Notes under the pieces: generated by a model
Told to the model about the DNA's origin: nothing
The model's database searches: none
Seen by the model: the letters and a program-made list of their open reading frames with translations, nothing else
Position numbers and translations under genes: made by a program
Shown here: in pieces, positions 30,806-39,205 of the stretch
How positions within the stretch are numbered: the stretch's first letter is position 1
How the letters are laid out: each line of letters opens with the position of its first letter
NCBI GenBank assembly: GCA_036274495.1
Contig: DASUFP010000102.1
Span: 1-40,781, forward strand
Reading direction: 5' to 3'
Length of the DNA: 40,781 bases
DNA from: DASUFP01 sp036274495
GTDB lineage: Bacteria > Bacteroidota > Bacteroidia > AKYH767-A > OLB10

Positions 30806-31678
30806 ATGCCAATAGTCAACCTGACGCTGAGTATCTTTTTTTCTGCTCTGTTATTTGTTATACTGCGTCTTTTCCCGAATATGAAAGTGGTTACGTTCAA
30901 TGGTATTGTTTTCAATTATTTTACGGCAGCAGCATTGTCCTTTTATTTTTCCGGAAAGCAATTTGATGCTATATGGACCGAGAAACAATTTATACCTGTA
31001 GCACTCATTACCGGGACTATGTTTATAGCCGTGTTTTACATCACCGGGGTTACATCGCAACGATCAGGGGTATCGGTTGCTTCCATTGCCTCTAAAATGT
31101 CAATGGTTATTCCGATTTCAGCAGGAATTATATTATACAGCGAGAGTATAAGCCTGATAAAAGGAATCGGGATGTTTCTTGCATTCCCTGCAGTTTATCT
31201 CGTTACGAAACCCTCAACGCTTCAGGAAAAAAAAGCTTTCAGAGTAAAAGATTTTTATTTACCGATAGTCCTTTTTGTTGGTGCGGGTATAGTGGACAGT
31301 CTGATCAAATTAATGCAGCACTTTTTTATGAACCCCGGCAACCATGGAATAATAATGATGTATGTTTTTGGTTCCGCCGGTCTTCTTGGCTTCGGAAGAA
31401 TGTTATACTTAGTTCTATGGCGTGGGCACCGGGTTACAGTATATGACCTTATGGGTGGCATCCTATTGGGAATCTCCAATTACTTATCGCTTTATTTTTT
31501 AATTCTATGCCTTGATAACCCTGCAATTGAAAGCAGCCAGGTATTTACAATTGTCAATACAGGAGTTGTTATTTTTTCTGCTGTGGCTGCAGTGTTGTTC
31601 TTTAATGAAAAGTTTACACTATCGAAGATTGTCGGTACGCTAATGGCACTGGCAGCAATACTTATTGTTTCTGTATGA
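30806..31678 (+). CDS. EamA/DMT-superfamily transporter
   Basis: The 290-residue integral membrane protein has about ten hydrophobic segments, arranged as two five-helix EamA repeats. The inner boundary is around residue 145, after a short charged loop (KPSTLQEKKAFRVKD). Conserved features include PISAGIILYSESIS near the end of the first repeat and AAVLFFNEKFTLSKIVGTLMA at the end of the second. Members move small metabolites or drugs by proton exchange; direction and substrate are not readable. Its ATG follows ribD by four bases and the YigZ gene begins six bases later, so it sits within that transcript. A flavin-related substrate is possible but unproven. Confidence 0.88.
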   Translation: MPIVNLTLSIFFSALLFVILRLFPNMKVVTFNGIVFNYFTAAALSFYFSGKQFDAIWTEKQFIPVALITGTMFIAVFYITGVTSQRSGVSVASIASKMSMVIPISAGIILYSESISLIKGIGMFLAFPAVYLVTKPSTLQEKKAFRVKDFYLPIVLFVGAGIVDSLIKLMQHFFMNPGNHGIIMMYVFGSAGLLGFGRMLYLVLWRGHRVTVYDLMGGILLGISNYLSLYFLILCLDNPAIESSQVFTIVNTGVVIFSAVAAVLFFNEKFTLSKIVGTLMALAAILIVSV

Positions 31679-31684
31679 CTTGAA

Positions 31685-32296
31685 ATGGAGCATCATTATA
31701 CAACCATTGGGAAACGTTCGGTAGCGGAATACAAGGAAAAAGGGAGCAAGTTTATTGCTATTGCAGATGTTTTTAATAATGCAGAACTTCTTAAGGAGTA
31801 TTTAAATGAAATTCAAAAACAATATCCCAGGGCTTCTCATTACTGTTATGCATTTAGTATTGGTACCGGTCAAAATAAGTTCAGGTATAACGATGACAGG
31901 GAACCCTCCGGTTCTGCAGGAAAGCCAATTTACGGAGCTATTTTATCAGCACAGGTTACCAATGTTATAGTTGTGGTTGTCCGTTATTTCGGGGGAACCC
32001 AATTGGGAATACCGGGATTGACGCAGGCTTATAAAACTGCTGCCAGAGAGGCCCTTGATCTTGCCGGTAAAAGAATCGAGGAAATGATTGTGAAATTTAA
32101 GGTTACTTTTCCGATTGATTTTGCCGATGTCGTTTTACAAGCAGTTAAAAGCAGAAAAGGTACCCTTATACATTATAAGGCAGAAATACCTTCTGCAGCG
32201 GTTTGCGAAATGGGAACTGAACACTATTTGGCTTTAAAACAACTTTTTTTGAATGAGCATCCCTTTATAGGAATTGTGGATCTGACAGAATTATGA
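31685..32296 (+). CDS. YigZ/IMPACT (UPF0029) family protein
   Basis: The 203-residue length is typical of bacterial YigZ. It starts with YTTIGKRSVAEYKEKGSKFIAIA, then the YPRASHYCYAFSIG motif followed by the DDREPSGSAGKPI block and VVVVRYFGGTQLGIPGLTQAYKTAA, all hallmarks of the UPF0029 N-terminal domain. The C-terminal domain is an EF-G-IV-like fold in known structures. Function is unknown; the eukaryotic relative IMPACT binds GCN1, but the bacterial role is not established. Its stop codon overlaps the next start as ATGA, giving coupled translation with the peptidase. Confidence 0.92.
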   Translation: MEHHYTTIGKRSVAEYKEKGSKFIAIADVFNNAELLKEYLNEIQKQYPRASHYCYAFSIGTGQNKFRYNDDREPSGSAGKPIYGAILSAQVTNVIVVVVRYFGGTQLGIPGLTQAYKTAAREALDLAGKRIEEMIVKFKVTFPIDFADVVLQAVKSRKGTLIHYKAEIPSAAVCEMGTEHYLALKQLFLNEHPFIGIVDLTEL

Positions 32297-33219
32297 AAAA
32301 ATACAACTTCACCCTTCTCAAGCAGCTTTGTAGCATTCATGCCCCTTCAGGGAATGAATCGGAAATGACAAAATTCATTTTGAATTATGTAGACCGGGAG
32401 AGTAACAAATGGCTGCAAAAACCAACAGTTTATTCAGGTGGTGACTTTATGGATGCTGTTATATTGGTCTTCGGGAAACCGGAACTTGCTGTTTTTGCAC
32501 ACATAGACTCAGTTGGTTTCACGGTAGGATATAACAACAGGCTGATCCGCATCGGAGGTCCAAAATTGGAAACCGGCCTCCGTCTTCGGGGACACGATTC
32601 TAAAGGTAAGGTTGAAGGGGTTTTGAAGGTTGACAAAGAAACCGGTGATTTGGCGATAGACGCTGATAGGATTATCGATAGAGGGACTGACCTGACCTTT
32701 GTTATGGATTTCCGTGAGACTGAATCACATATTCAATCGTGTAGCATAGATAACCGGCTGGGGGTTTGGGTAGCACTTCAACTGGCCGAAAGTATCCGGG
32801 ATGGTGCTTTGGTATTCAGTACTTATGAAGAACATGGGGGTGGATCAGCCGCTTACCTCGCAGGATTCCTTTATCAAAAGTATAATCTCACCAGGTCGGT
32901 AATTTGCGATATTACCTGGGTTACCGAAGGAGTCCACGCCGGAAAGGGTGTGGCACTTTCGGTGCGGGACTCCGGAATACCCAGAAAATCCTACCTTAAA
33001 TGGATCGAGAACAAATTGGCATCCGGAGGGGTCAATTACCAGATAGATGTCGAATCGGCCGGTGGCAGTGACGGAAATGAATTGCAAAAATCTCCGTATC
33101 CGTTTGACTGGTGCTTCTTAGGAGCCCCTGAGGAAAATGTCCATTCGCCCGAAGAAAAGGTTCATAAGGACGATATTTCAGCAATGGTGAATGCTTATAA
33201 GGTGCTTTTAATGACCTAG
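32293..33219 (+). CDS. M42/M20-like metallo-aminopeptidase
   Basis: The 308-residue enzyme has the co-catalytic metal residues of the M42/M20 clan: AVFAHIDSVGF (His and Asp), CSIDNRLGVWVAL (bridging Asp), FSTYEEHGGGSAAYL (catalytic Glu pair), and NVHSPEEKVHKDD (last His). HAPSGNESEMTKF opens the protein as in M42 aminopeptidases. At 308 residues it is shorter than the usual 340-360, and the dimer-type inserted domain may be reduced. It probably trims peptides in the cytoplasm; no signal peptide is present. Its start overlaps the YigZ stop by four bases and its stop shares CTAG with the convergent thioesterase. Confidence 0.88.
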   Translation: MKKYNFTLLKQLCSIHAPSGNESEMTKFILNYVDRESNKWLQKPTVYSGGDFMDAVILVFGKPELAVFAHIDSVGFTVGYNNRLIRIGGPKLETGLRLRGHDSKGKVEGVLKVDKETGDLAIDADRIIDRGTDLTFVMDFRETESHIQSCSIDNRLGVWVALQLAESIRDGALVFSTYEEHGGGSAAYLAGFLYQKYNLTRSVICDITWVTEGVHAGKGVALSVRDSGIPRKSYLKWIENKLASGGVNYQIDVESAGGSDGNELQKSPYPFDWCFLGAPEENVHSPEEKVHKDDISAMVNAYKVLLMT

Positions 33220-33623
33220 TTAAAAAATGGTTTCAGAGCTGCAATAATATCAGCCGGGGCCTGGCAGGGCCTGCCGGTTGACCGGTTCAGGAACACCAGG
33301 GTGGTTGTGGCCTTATTCAATAAAGTTTTTTCCTGATTGAACATCTCGTATTCAAAATAAAGTCTTGCCTCCGGCATTTTAACTATTGTGGTCTTAACGG
33401 TTAACAGGTCATCATAGTAGGCAGGCCGGATGTATTTTATGGAAAAATCCAGCACCGGTAAAATGATTCCTTCGTCTTCCATTTGTTTGTAGGTGATTCC
33501 CAACTCCCTGAGAGCCTCTACCCTGGCAACCTCCAAATACTGTGCATAATTACCATAATAGGCATATCCCATACGGTCGGTTTCCCCATATCGGACTCTC
33601 AATGTGGTCTCGGTTGTAAACAA
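33216..33623 (-). CDS. YbgC/FadM-type acyl-CoA thioesterase
   Basis: The 135-residue hotdog-fold protein opens FTTETTLRVRYGETDRMGYAYYG, with the catalytic Asp in the YGETDRMG motif, then NYAQYLEVARVEALRELGI and VLDFSIKYIRPAYYDDLL. I use the TTG at 33623, because the next start would remove the first beta strand; the family usually begins with this stretch. Such enzymes hydrolyse acyl-CoA or 4-hydroxybenzoyl-CoA-like thioesters; YbgC in E. coli is associated with the Tol-Pal region, but no tol genes are here. A one-mismatch -7 box (TAATTTAG) lies upstream. It convergently overlaps the peptidase by four bases. Confidence 0.92.
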   Translation of the reverse strand: MFTTETTLRVRYGETDRMGYAYYGNYAQYLEVARVEALRELGITYKQMEDEGIILPVLDFSIKYIRPAYYDDLLTVKTTIVKMPEARLYFEYEMFNQEKTLLNKATTTLVFLNRSTGRPCQAPADIIAALKPFFN

Positions 33624-34518
33624 TTCTTCAGCTGTTAAGGAGGCGCTAAATTAACAAACGATTCATAATCACGGCATCAGCACTATTCCCCTTGCAATAA
33701 GGGTGGAATACGCTTTGACCCTACACCAACCGGCAAAATCACAGAATGATTGAGGTTGTCCCGAAATCAGCAGACCAGCATTTAAAGAAATAGAGGGAAG
33801 AAGAACGAACTTTTATGATTTTGGCTAAAGTCATACTTAATCAGCAACTATTGGAAATCACTTATTTGAAATGCTCAAGTTAAACCTTTCCAAAAGGGGA
33901 AAAGAATTGAATGACAATTTATGTATACTCAGGACTATTTGAGTTTAAGTAAACCACATGAAAGTGGCCTGTGATTTTCTCCATAATATGTAGTGGTTAA
34001 TTTTGAAGCTAATTGTTTTGGGAGTAATTAAGAAGGCTTGGGTTTACAATGAAAATTCTGTGTATCTTGTCCCTCAGTGTTGGGGGTAAGTACTATTCTG
34101 TTTACCTTGAAGCGCTTCATAAGGTTGTTGCGTTTGGGTGTCAGGGAAGTACAAAATCTCATTCATAACTACAAAGGCCGTTTATTTTGCTGATCTGGCC
34201 GGCAATATTGGATTATCTTTTGTAGGGTCAACTCATACCTTTATTGGTGAGGCTGTTACAAACAAAAACGAAATTTAACGTGCGGAAAAGTGTATCAAGG
34301 GGTTTACGAAATCGATTACTCCGGAGTAGGAGCTAAAAGGATTTCAGAAATAGCGGCTCCGGTATTCAACTCAACTTTTCCTCAGTATAGAAATGAGAAA
34401 ATCAAGTGAAAAATAATTTTTTTTTTATTTTTTTTTCAAGAAAATTTGCCTATCTGTTTAGCGGACAAAAACCAATAGTTATTTTTAACCCCCAATTCAC
34501 GACCCCTCATTCATAATT
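33624..34518. other. 895-bp gene-poor region upstream of dnaA
   Basis: This is the longest non-coding stretch. Two open frames of about 52 codons, 34123-34278 and 34250-34409, overlap in different frames and have protein-like composition (for example AVYFADLAGNIGLSF and SEIAAPVFNSTFPQY), which could be fragments of a decayed gene. Neither is recognised, and both may be chance. An AT-rich tract with a T9 and a T10 run lies at about 34410-34445, close to the dnaA start. I found no exact TTATNCACA DnaA box, tRNA or transposase remnant. Confidence 0.4.
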
Positions 34519-35952
34519 ATGCAAAAGTCAGTTGAACAAGTTTGGCAAAACTGTCTTAAGCTAATCAAAGACAATGTCAGTCTTCAAAATTTTAAAACCT
34601 GGTTCGAGCCAATCAAACCGGTTAAACTTGATGAAAAAATACTGACAATTGAAGTCCCCAGCCAATTCGTTTACGAATGGCTTGAAGAACACTATCTTGA
34701 TTTGCTTAAGAAGACCATCCGACATGAACTCGGTCCTCAAGGACGTTTAGAGTATTCCATCGTAATGGAAAATGCCTACAACGACTCACGGCCTTACACT
34801 GTGAAATTTCCTGCAAAGGCAAGCAACAGTTTAAAAAATCCTTCGGTTGCAATGCCGCTGGATATAAGTTCGACCATTCGGAATCCGTTTATTATTCCGG
34901 GACTTAAAAAACTGGACGTCGATTCTCAACTGAATCCTTCCTACTCGTTTGAAAATTTTGTTGAAGGCGATTGCAATCGGTTGGCCCGCTCAGCCGGTTT
35001 TGCGGTTGCAAGCAAACCGGGTGGAACCTCCTTTAACCCACTCCTTATATATGGTGGTGTTGGTCTGGGCAAAACCCATTTATCTCATGCCATTGGTATC
35101 GAGATCAAGAACGCCTTTCCAAATAAAACGGTTTTATATGTACCATCTGACCGGTTTATGCACCAGTTTGTAGATGCCGTTAAAAATAATTCTCAAAACG
35201 ACTTTATTCATTTTTATCAAATGATCGATGTACTGATCATTGACGATATTCAGTTCCTTGCAGGCAAAGAAAAAACACAAGATGTTTTCTTCCATATCTT
35301 CAATCACCTGCACCAGAATAACAAGCAAATAATTCTTACCTCCGACAAAGCCCCTGTTGATTTGCAGGGTATGGAACAACGATTACTCTCCCGGTTTAAA
35401 TGGGGACTCTCTGCTGACCTCCAGGCTGCTGATCTTGAGACCAGAATTGCTATCCTGAAAAAGAAAATGTACATGGATGGAATTGAACTGCCAAATGAGA
35501 TCACGGAGTATGTAGCCATGAGTATTACAAGTAATGTTCGGGAACTCGAAGGAGCTCTGATCAGCATCATAGCCCAGTCTTCTCTAAATAAGAAGCCTAT
35601 TACTCTGGAGCTTGCCAAACAAATGATTGATAAGTTTGTCAAGAATACTGTTCATGAAATTTCAATAGACTACATTCAAAAAGTAGTTTGTGATTACTTT
35701 GATCTCCCATTGGAGGTGCTGAAATCCAAAACAAGGAAACGGGAAGTTGTTCAGGCAAGGCAATTGGCCATGTATTTTTCAAAAAATCTGACTAAATCAT
35801 CCCTTTCAAATATTGGTATTCATTGCGGCGGTAAAGATCATGCCACAGTACTTCATGCTTGCAGGACTGTAAATAACCTGATGGAAACCGATAAAAAATT
35901 CAAAACATATGTTTCCGATATCCAAAAAAGGATTCAGGTACATGAAAAATAA
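34519..35952 (+). CDS. dnaA: Chromosomal replication initiator DnaA
   Basis: The 477-residue protein has the four usual domains. Domain I (VWQNCLKLIKDNVSLQNFKTWFEPI) mediates self-association and helicase loading. After a linker, the AAA+ domain carries Walker A GGVGLGKT at residues 179-186 and Walker B LIIDDIQFL (Asp242, Asp243), with sensor motifs in IILTSDKAP and LLSRFKWGL. Domain IV has the DNA-binding signature GGKDHATVLHACRTV. DnaA opens the origin and starts replication. An 895-bp gap lies upstream; no perfect DnaA boxes were seen there. Its transcript ends at a 12-bp terminator hairpin. Confidence 0.98.
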   Translation: MQKSVEQVWQNCLKLIKDNVSLQNFKTWFEPIKPVKLDEKILTIEVPSQFVYEWLEEHYLDLLKKTIRHELGPQGRLEYSIVMENAYNDSRPYTVKFPAKASNSLKNPSVAMPLDISSTIRNPFIIPGLKKLDVDSQLNPSYSFENFVEGDCNRLARSAGFAVASKPGGTSFNPLLIYGGVGLGKTHLSHAIGIEIKNAFPNKTVLYVPSDRFMHQFVDAVKNNSQNDFIHFYQMIDVLIIDDIQFLAGKEKTQDVFFHIFNHLHQNNKQIILTSDKAPVDLQGMEQRLLSRFKWGLSADLQAADLETRIAILKKKMYMDGIELPNEITEYVAMSITSNVRELEGALISIIAQSSLNKKPITLELAKQMIDKFVKNTVHEISIDYIQKVVCDYFDLPLEVLKSKTRKREVVQARQLAMYFSKNLTKSSLSNIGIHCGGKDHATVLHACRTVNNLMETDKKFKTYVSDIQKRIQVHEK

Positions 35953-35966
35953 CAAGCAATAACATT

Positions 35967-35999
35967 AAAAGTGAGCAGTTTCCTGCTCACTTTTCTTTT
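35967..35999 (+). terminator. Strong intrinsic terminator after dnaA
   Basis: A perfect 12-bp stem (AAAAGTGAGCAG / CTGCTCACTTTT) with a TTTC loop at 35979-35982, followed by CTTTTTT. It lies 14 bases after the dnaA stop and before the phosphatase gene. Confidence 0.9.
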
Positions 36000-36016
36000 T
36001 TATAGCCGCTTCTGAA

Positions 36017-36478
36017 ATGAAAATTTTGATGGTTTGTCTGGGTAACATCTGCAGGTCTCCGCTTGCCGAGGCAATAATGCGTGAAAAAATGAGGGAATTG
36101 AATGTTCAGGGATATGTAGATTCCGCCGGAATATCAAACTACCATGAGGGAGATCCCCCGGATGAAAGAGCAATTTCTGTGGCAAATGAATATGGCATCG
36201 ATATAAGCAACCAATGTTCCCGACCGTTTTCAAAAAGTGATTATAATACTTTTGATTACATTTTTGCAATGGATGAATCAGTACTCAGGTCACTGAAAGA
36301 TAATGGGGGTGCCCAATTTAAAGATAAGCTATTCCTCTTACCTGTTTTTGCAGGAATGGATAAAATACGAAACATACCGGATCCTTATTATGGCGGAGTT
36401 CTTGAATTCCGACGGGTTTTTAACCTGCTCAATGAGAGTTGCCAAAAAGCGTTAACTAAATTACTGCCTCATTCATGA
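36017..36478 (+). CDS. Low-molecular-weight protein tyrosine phosphatase
   Basis: The 153-residue protein starts MKILMVCLGNICRSPLAEAI. The P-loop C-x5-R is Cys7-Arg13, with a second cysteine at residue 12. The late IPDPYYGG supplies the general acid Asp and tyrosine pair. The family dephosphorylates tyrosine on proteins; Wzb members act on BY-kinases such as Wzc. The Wzc-like kinase at 5986-8442 lacks an adjacent phosphatase, so this enzyme is a candidate partner, but it sits beside dnaA and an RsmI-like gene, and the match is conjecture. Its stop overlaps the methyltransferase start (ATGA). Confidence 0.95.
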   Translation: MKILMVCLGNICRSPLAEAIMREKMRELNVQGYVDSAGISNYHEGDPPDERAISVANEYGIDISNQCSRPFSKSDYNTFDYIFAMDESVLRSLKDNGGAQFKDKLFLLPVFAGMDKIRNIPDPYYGGVLEFRRVFNLLNESCQKALTKLLPHS

Positions 36479-37197
36479 ATGATGTTGATACAAGGCCGGG
36501 CATTCTTTATCTGATACCTGTACCCATAAGTGATCCAAACAATATCGGACACATTCCTGAAGCAGCCCTCTCCAAAACCAGACTTTTGCGTTATTTTATT
36601 GCCGAAAATGCTAAGTCGGCCCGTAAATATTTGAAAATACTCGGGATTAAGCAATCAGAAATTACAGTAATTGAAATCGATAAACATGCTCTAAAAATTG
36701 ATTTCAATACCTATTTTGAACCTGTTTTTCAGGGAAATGATGTAGGCCTCCTCAGTGAAGCCGGTATGCCGGCAATTGCCGATCCCGGTGCTGAATTTGT
36801 TGCGGAAGCACATAAAAGGCAAATCAAGGTAGTGCCTCTTACCGGACCCTCCTCCCTCCTCCTCGCATTGTCGGCTTCAGGAATGAGCGGACAGCATTTT
36901 AGCTTTAACGGATATCTTCCAAAAGAAAAGGAGAAACGAATTCTTAGTATTAAAGCTCTTGAGAAATCAAGTTCACAATTTAAAATAGCTCAGCTATTTA
37001 TTGAAACCCCATACAGAAACGTAATGCTGTTCAATGATTTTTTGAACGTTTTATTACCTGAAACACGGCTCTGCGTAGCCATTGATATTACCGGACCTGA
37101 CGAATTTATTTCGACAAAGCAGGTGAAAAATTGGAAAAAAACACCACTGCCTGACTTAAAGGACAAGCCTTCAGTTTTTATTTTTCAGGCCGGATAG
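36475..37197 (+). CDS. RsmI-like tetrapyrrole-methylase-fold SAM methyltransferase
   Basis: The 240-residue protein has the TP-methylase fold. GILYLIPVPISD begins the SAM-binding half, then DVGLLSEAGMPAIADPGAEFV and the signature VVPLTGPSSLLLALSASGMSG. ETPYRNVMLFNDFL and the KPSVFIFQ end complete the fold. RsmI 2'-O-methylates C1402 of 16S rRNA. This protein lacks part of the usual N-terminal GxLYVVxTPIGN pattern (it has VPISDP), a feature of the shorter Bacteroidota paralogue, so the target may differ. It shares a four-base overlap with the phosphatase, and its stop faces the FKBP gene across one base. Confidence 0.85.
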   Translation: MNDVDTRPGILYLIPVPISDPNNIGHIPEAALSKTRLLRYFIAENAKSARKYLKILGIKQSEITVIEIDKHALKIDFNTYFEPVFQGNDVGLLSEAGMPAIADPGAEFVAEAHKRQIKVVPLTGPSSLLLALSASGMSGQHFSFNGYLPKEKEKRILSIKALEKSSSQFKIAQLFIETPYRNVMLFNDFLNVLLPETRLCVAIDITGPDEFISTKQVKNWKKTPLPDLKDKPSVFIFQAG

Positions 37198-37198
37198 T

Positions 37199-37711
37199 TT
37201 ATTTGAAGTCGATAAGTTCTACATCGAATATCAAAGTCGACATGGGGGGAATTATTGGTGGGTAACCAGCTTCTCCATAAGCAAGATTATAAGGAATAAT
37301 CAATCTTGATTTACCGCCTTTTTTCATAGTGGCAATGCCCTCATCCCAACCCTTGATAACCATACCGGTTCCTAATTTAAAACTAAATGGCTGTCCCCTG
37401 TCAATTGATGAATCAAATTTGGAGGCATCTGTCAGGTATCCACTGTAATTTACCGTTACCTGAGAACCAGCAGCAGGACTGGATCCTGTACCCTCTTGAA
37501 CAACGATATATTTAAGTCCGCTTGGCAGGGTGATAGTATCTTTACCGGAAGTTTTATAACCGGGAAACTCAGGCTTTGGAGTTGCTTCAGCCTGAACTGC
37601 CGTAGTATTGGAATTTTCTGCCGCGTTTTTTTCGGCGTTGGTTATTTTTTTACCGCAGGAAATAACGCCTGTTGCCACCATAATGATGAGGGAAACAACT
37701 ATTTTTTTCAT
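37199..37711 (-). CDS. FKBP-type peptidyl-prolyl isomerase lipoprotein
   Basis: The 170-residue protein begins MKKIVVSLIIMVATGVISC, a lipoprotein signal with lipobox VISC (lipidated Cys19). After a linker rich in Ala, Asn and Thr, a single FKBP domain occupies about residues 60-170. Its active-site residues are all present: Tyr in VNYSGYL, Phe-Asp in KFDSS, the Val-Ile-Lys-Gly-Trp in MVIKGWDEG, Tyr in LAYGEAGY and the final Phe in LIFDVEL. It should be catalytically active, folding periplasmic or outer-membrane proteins. It is the last of three FKBP lipoproteins in an operon headed by nrnA. Confidence 0.95.
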   Translation of the reverse strand: MKKIVVSLIIMVATGVISCGKKITNAEKNAAENSNTTAVQAEATPKPEFPGYKTSGKDTITLPSGLKYIVVQEGTGSSPAAGSQVTVNYSGYLTDASKFDSSIDRGQPFSFKLGTGMVIKGWDEGIATMKKGGKSRLIIPYNLAYGEAGYPPIIPPMSTLIFDVELIDFK

Positions 37712-37720
37712 TAGAAAATA

Positions 37721-38605
37721 TTATTTAGATTTTTTTATGATTTTTAGTATTTCCATGTCAAATACCAGAGTTGTATATCCCGGTATTCCGCCATATCCTT
37801 TTGCCCCGTAAGCCAGATCAGAAGGGACTACAATCTTACTTTTAGACCCTAATGCCAAATAAGGGATAGCTTCATCCCAACCGGGAATAACCATACCAAT
37901 TCCATTAACAATTTTTAGTGGTTTAGCCGGATCTGAGGCTTCATCAAAAACGGTTCCGTCCAGTGTCATTCCTTTATACAGCACATAAACACTGTCGCCG
38001 GTTGCAGCAAATATACCTTTTCCGGCTTTGAGCGTTTTAATATAGACTCCATTTTTTGTGGGGGTCACATCCATGTCCTCTTTTTTCAGAAACATGTCGA
38101 TCCTGTCAAATTCTTCCGATCTTAACTGAACATCAAGAGCCAGCGATAATGAATCTGCAACTCTTTTGGAAATAATTTTCTTTAATCTGACCTGGAAGGT
38201 TAATTGACTCCCTTTTTGGATGTATTCCGGCAGTGCAGGGTGAAAAAACGTTTTGAGAAACACCGAATCAGCGCTTGTTTTAAAAAGCATTGAATCGCCC
38301 ACATGCATCATTGCAAATCCCTCCTCAACCCCGCCGGTGAATGTTGGCGGAACCAAAGCTACTGAAAAGGAATCGGATTTAGATTTCGAATCAAACAGAA
38401 CCGAATCACCCGCGGTTTTGTAAAGAATATCCATTATCATCAGATCTCCTATCTTAGGCTGATTTGTTCCTGAACCCTTTTCTACCAAACGGTATTCTAA
38501 ACCTGTTTCAGTTTTTTTAAATCCTGTCTCATTTACATTACATGCAATCTGTGAAATCGCAAGTGTCAAAACCATGAGAGCAGTGAAAATAGTTGGAGAT
38601 TTCAT
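37721..38605 (-). CDS. Two-domain FKBP-type lipoprotein, first domain degenerate
   Basis: The 294-residue protein has a lipoprotein signal (MKSPTIFTALMVLTLAISQIAC, lipidated Cys22) and two FKBP domains. The second (about residues 185-290) looks active: VYVLYKGMTLDGTVFDEA, GMVIPGWDEAIPYL, DLAYGAKGYGG and LVFDMEIL are intact. The first (about 45-160) keeps VLFDSKS but has GGVEEGFAMM where the conserved Trp should be, so its isomerase site is probably dead and may bind clients instead. It overlaps the upstream GldI-like gene by four bases (ATGA), and the single-domain FKBP follows nine bases later. Confidence 0.93.
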   Translation of the reverse strand: MKSPTIFTALMVLTLAISQIACNVNETGFKKTETGLEYRLVEKGSGTNQPKIGDLMIMDILYKTAGDSVLFDSKSKSDSFSVALVPPTFTGGVEEGFAMMHVGDSMLFKTSADSVFLKTFFHPALPEYIQKGSQLTFQVRLKKIISKRVADSLSLALDVQLRSEEFDRIDMFLKKEDMDVTPTKNGVYIKTLKAGKGIFAATGDSVYVLYKGMTLDGTVFDEASDPAKPLKIVNGIGMVIPGWDEAIPYLALGSKSKIVVPSDLAYGAKGYGGIPGYTTLVFDMEILKIIKKSK

Positions 38606-39189
38606 TGTTCGTGTTTAAGTGAAAGTAATTCCGATTCAACAACCAGAACTTTATAATGTGATATTAATCCACCATCTCCGGTCAAGCCATATGCAAGATG
38701 CGATGGCATAATGAAAACCGCTTTATCGCCCTCCTTCATAAATTTTACTCCCTCATGCAATCCTGATGCCATATCAGATTGATCAACTTTAAATTTTAGT
38801 AATCCAAGACTATCCGATGAATACAGAAGTGTTCCGTCAAGTAAAAACACCTTATAAGCCATTTCAACTAAGTCGCCGGCTACGGGCTCGCTGGTTCCTT
38901 TCCCATGCATTACTATCTGGTACCTTAAACCTGTTCCGGTCATTTCCATATGGTAGCCCATACGGTTAATGTATTTTTCAATGTCCTCATTTTCGTACCC
39001 TACAATTGCCGATTGATGTTCCATAAGCTGCTCCTTATCAGGTAGAGGTTCCGCATGCTTGTCGGGCTTTCCGGGATTCACACATGAAGGGATCATAAGG
39101 ATAATTCCATTCATAAAAATTGTTGCCAGAACAATTAATAAAAACCAATATTTGCCATGTGGTGCTTTCCTGCTTCGCTGTGCTGTCAT
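38602..39189 (-). CDS. GldI-like FKBP-domain lipoprotein
   Basis: The 195-residue protein has a basic leader and hydrophobic helix ending MIPSC, a lipobox. It then has a FKBP domain with MAYKVFLLDGTLLYSSD, DMASGLHEGVKFMKEGDK and PSHLAYGLTGDGG. The conserved active-site Trp is replaced by Leu (SGLHEG), and FD by LY. GldI, an isomerase-like lipoprotein needed for Flavobacterium gliding and type IX secretion, shows the same SGL and TGDG features, and in that genus it is also next to a DHH phosphoesterase. The likeness is from memory of the family. Whether this organism glides cannot be told from this window. Confidence 0.85.
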   Translation of the reverse strand: MTAQRSRKAPHGKYWFLLIVLATIFMNGIILMIPSCVNPGKPDKHAEPLPDKEQLMEHQSAIVGYENEDIEKYINRMGYHMEMTGTGLRYQIVMHGKGTSEPVAGDLVEMAYKVFLLDGTLLYSSDSLGLLKFKVDQSDMASGLHEGVKFMKEGDKAVFIMPSHLAYGLTGDGGLISHYKVLVVESELLSLKHEQ

Positions 39190-39205
39190 TCTTTACTGTA
39201 TGGTA

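Noticed and set aside
34049..34165. 39-codon frame opening MKILCILSL upstream of dnaA
   Set aside because: It is short, lacks a recognisable promoter, has no membrane helix or signal that continues, and lies in a region with frameshifted remnants. Kept only as part of the gap description.
33624..34518. Possible oriC next to dnaA
   Set aside because: No exact TTATNCACA or reverse-complement box was found in the gap, only a weak TGTGTATCT. dnaA position alone does not prove an origin.
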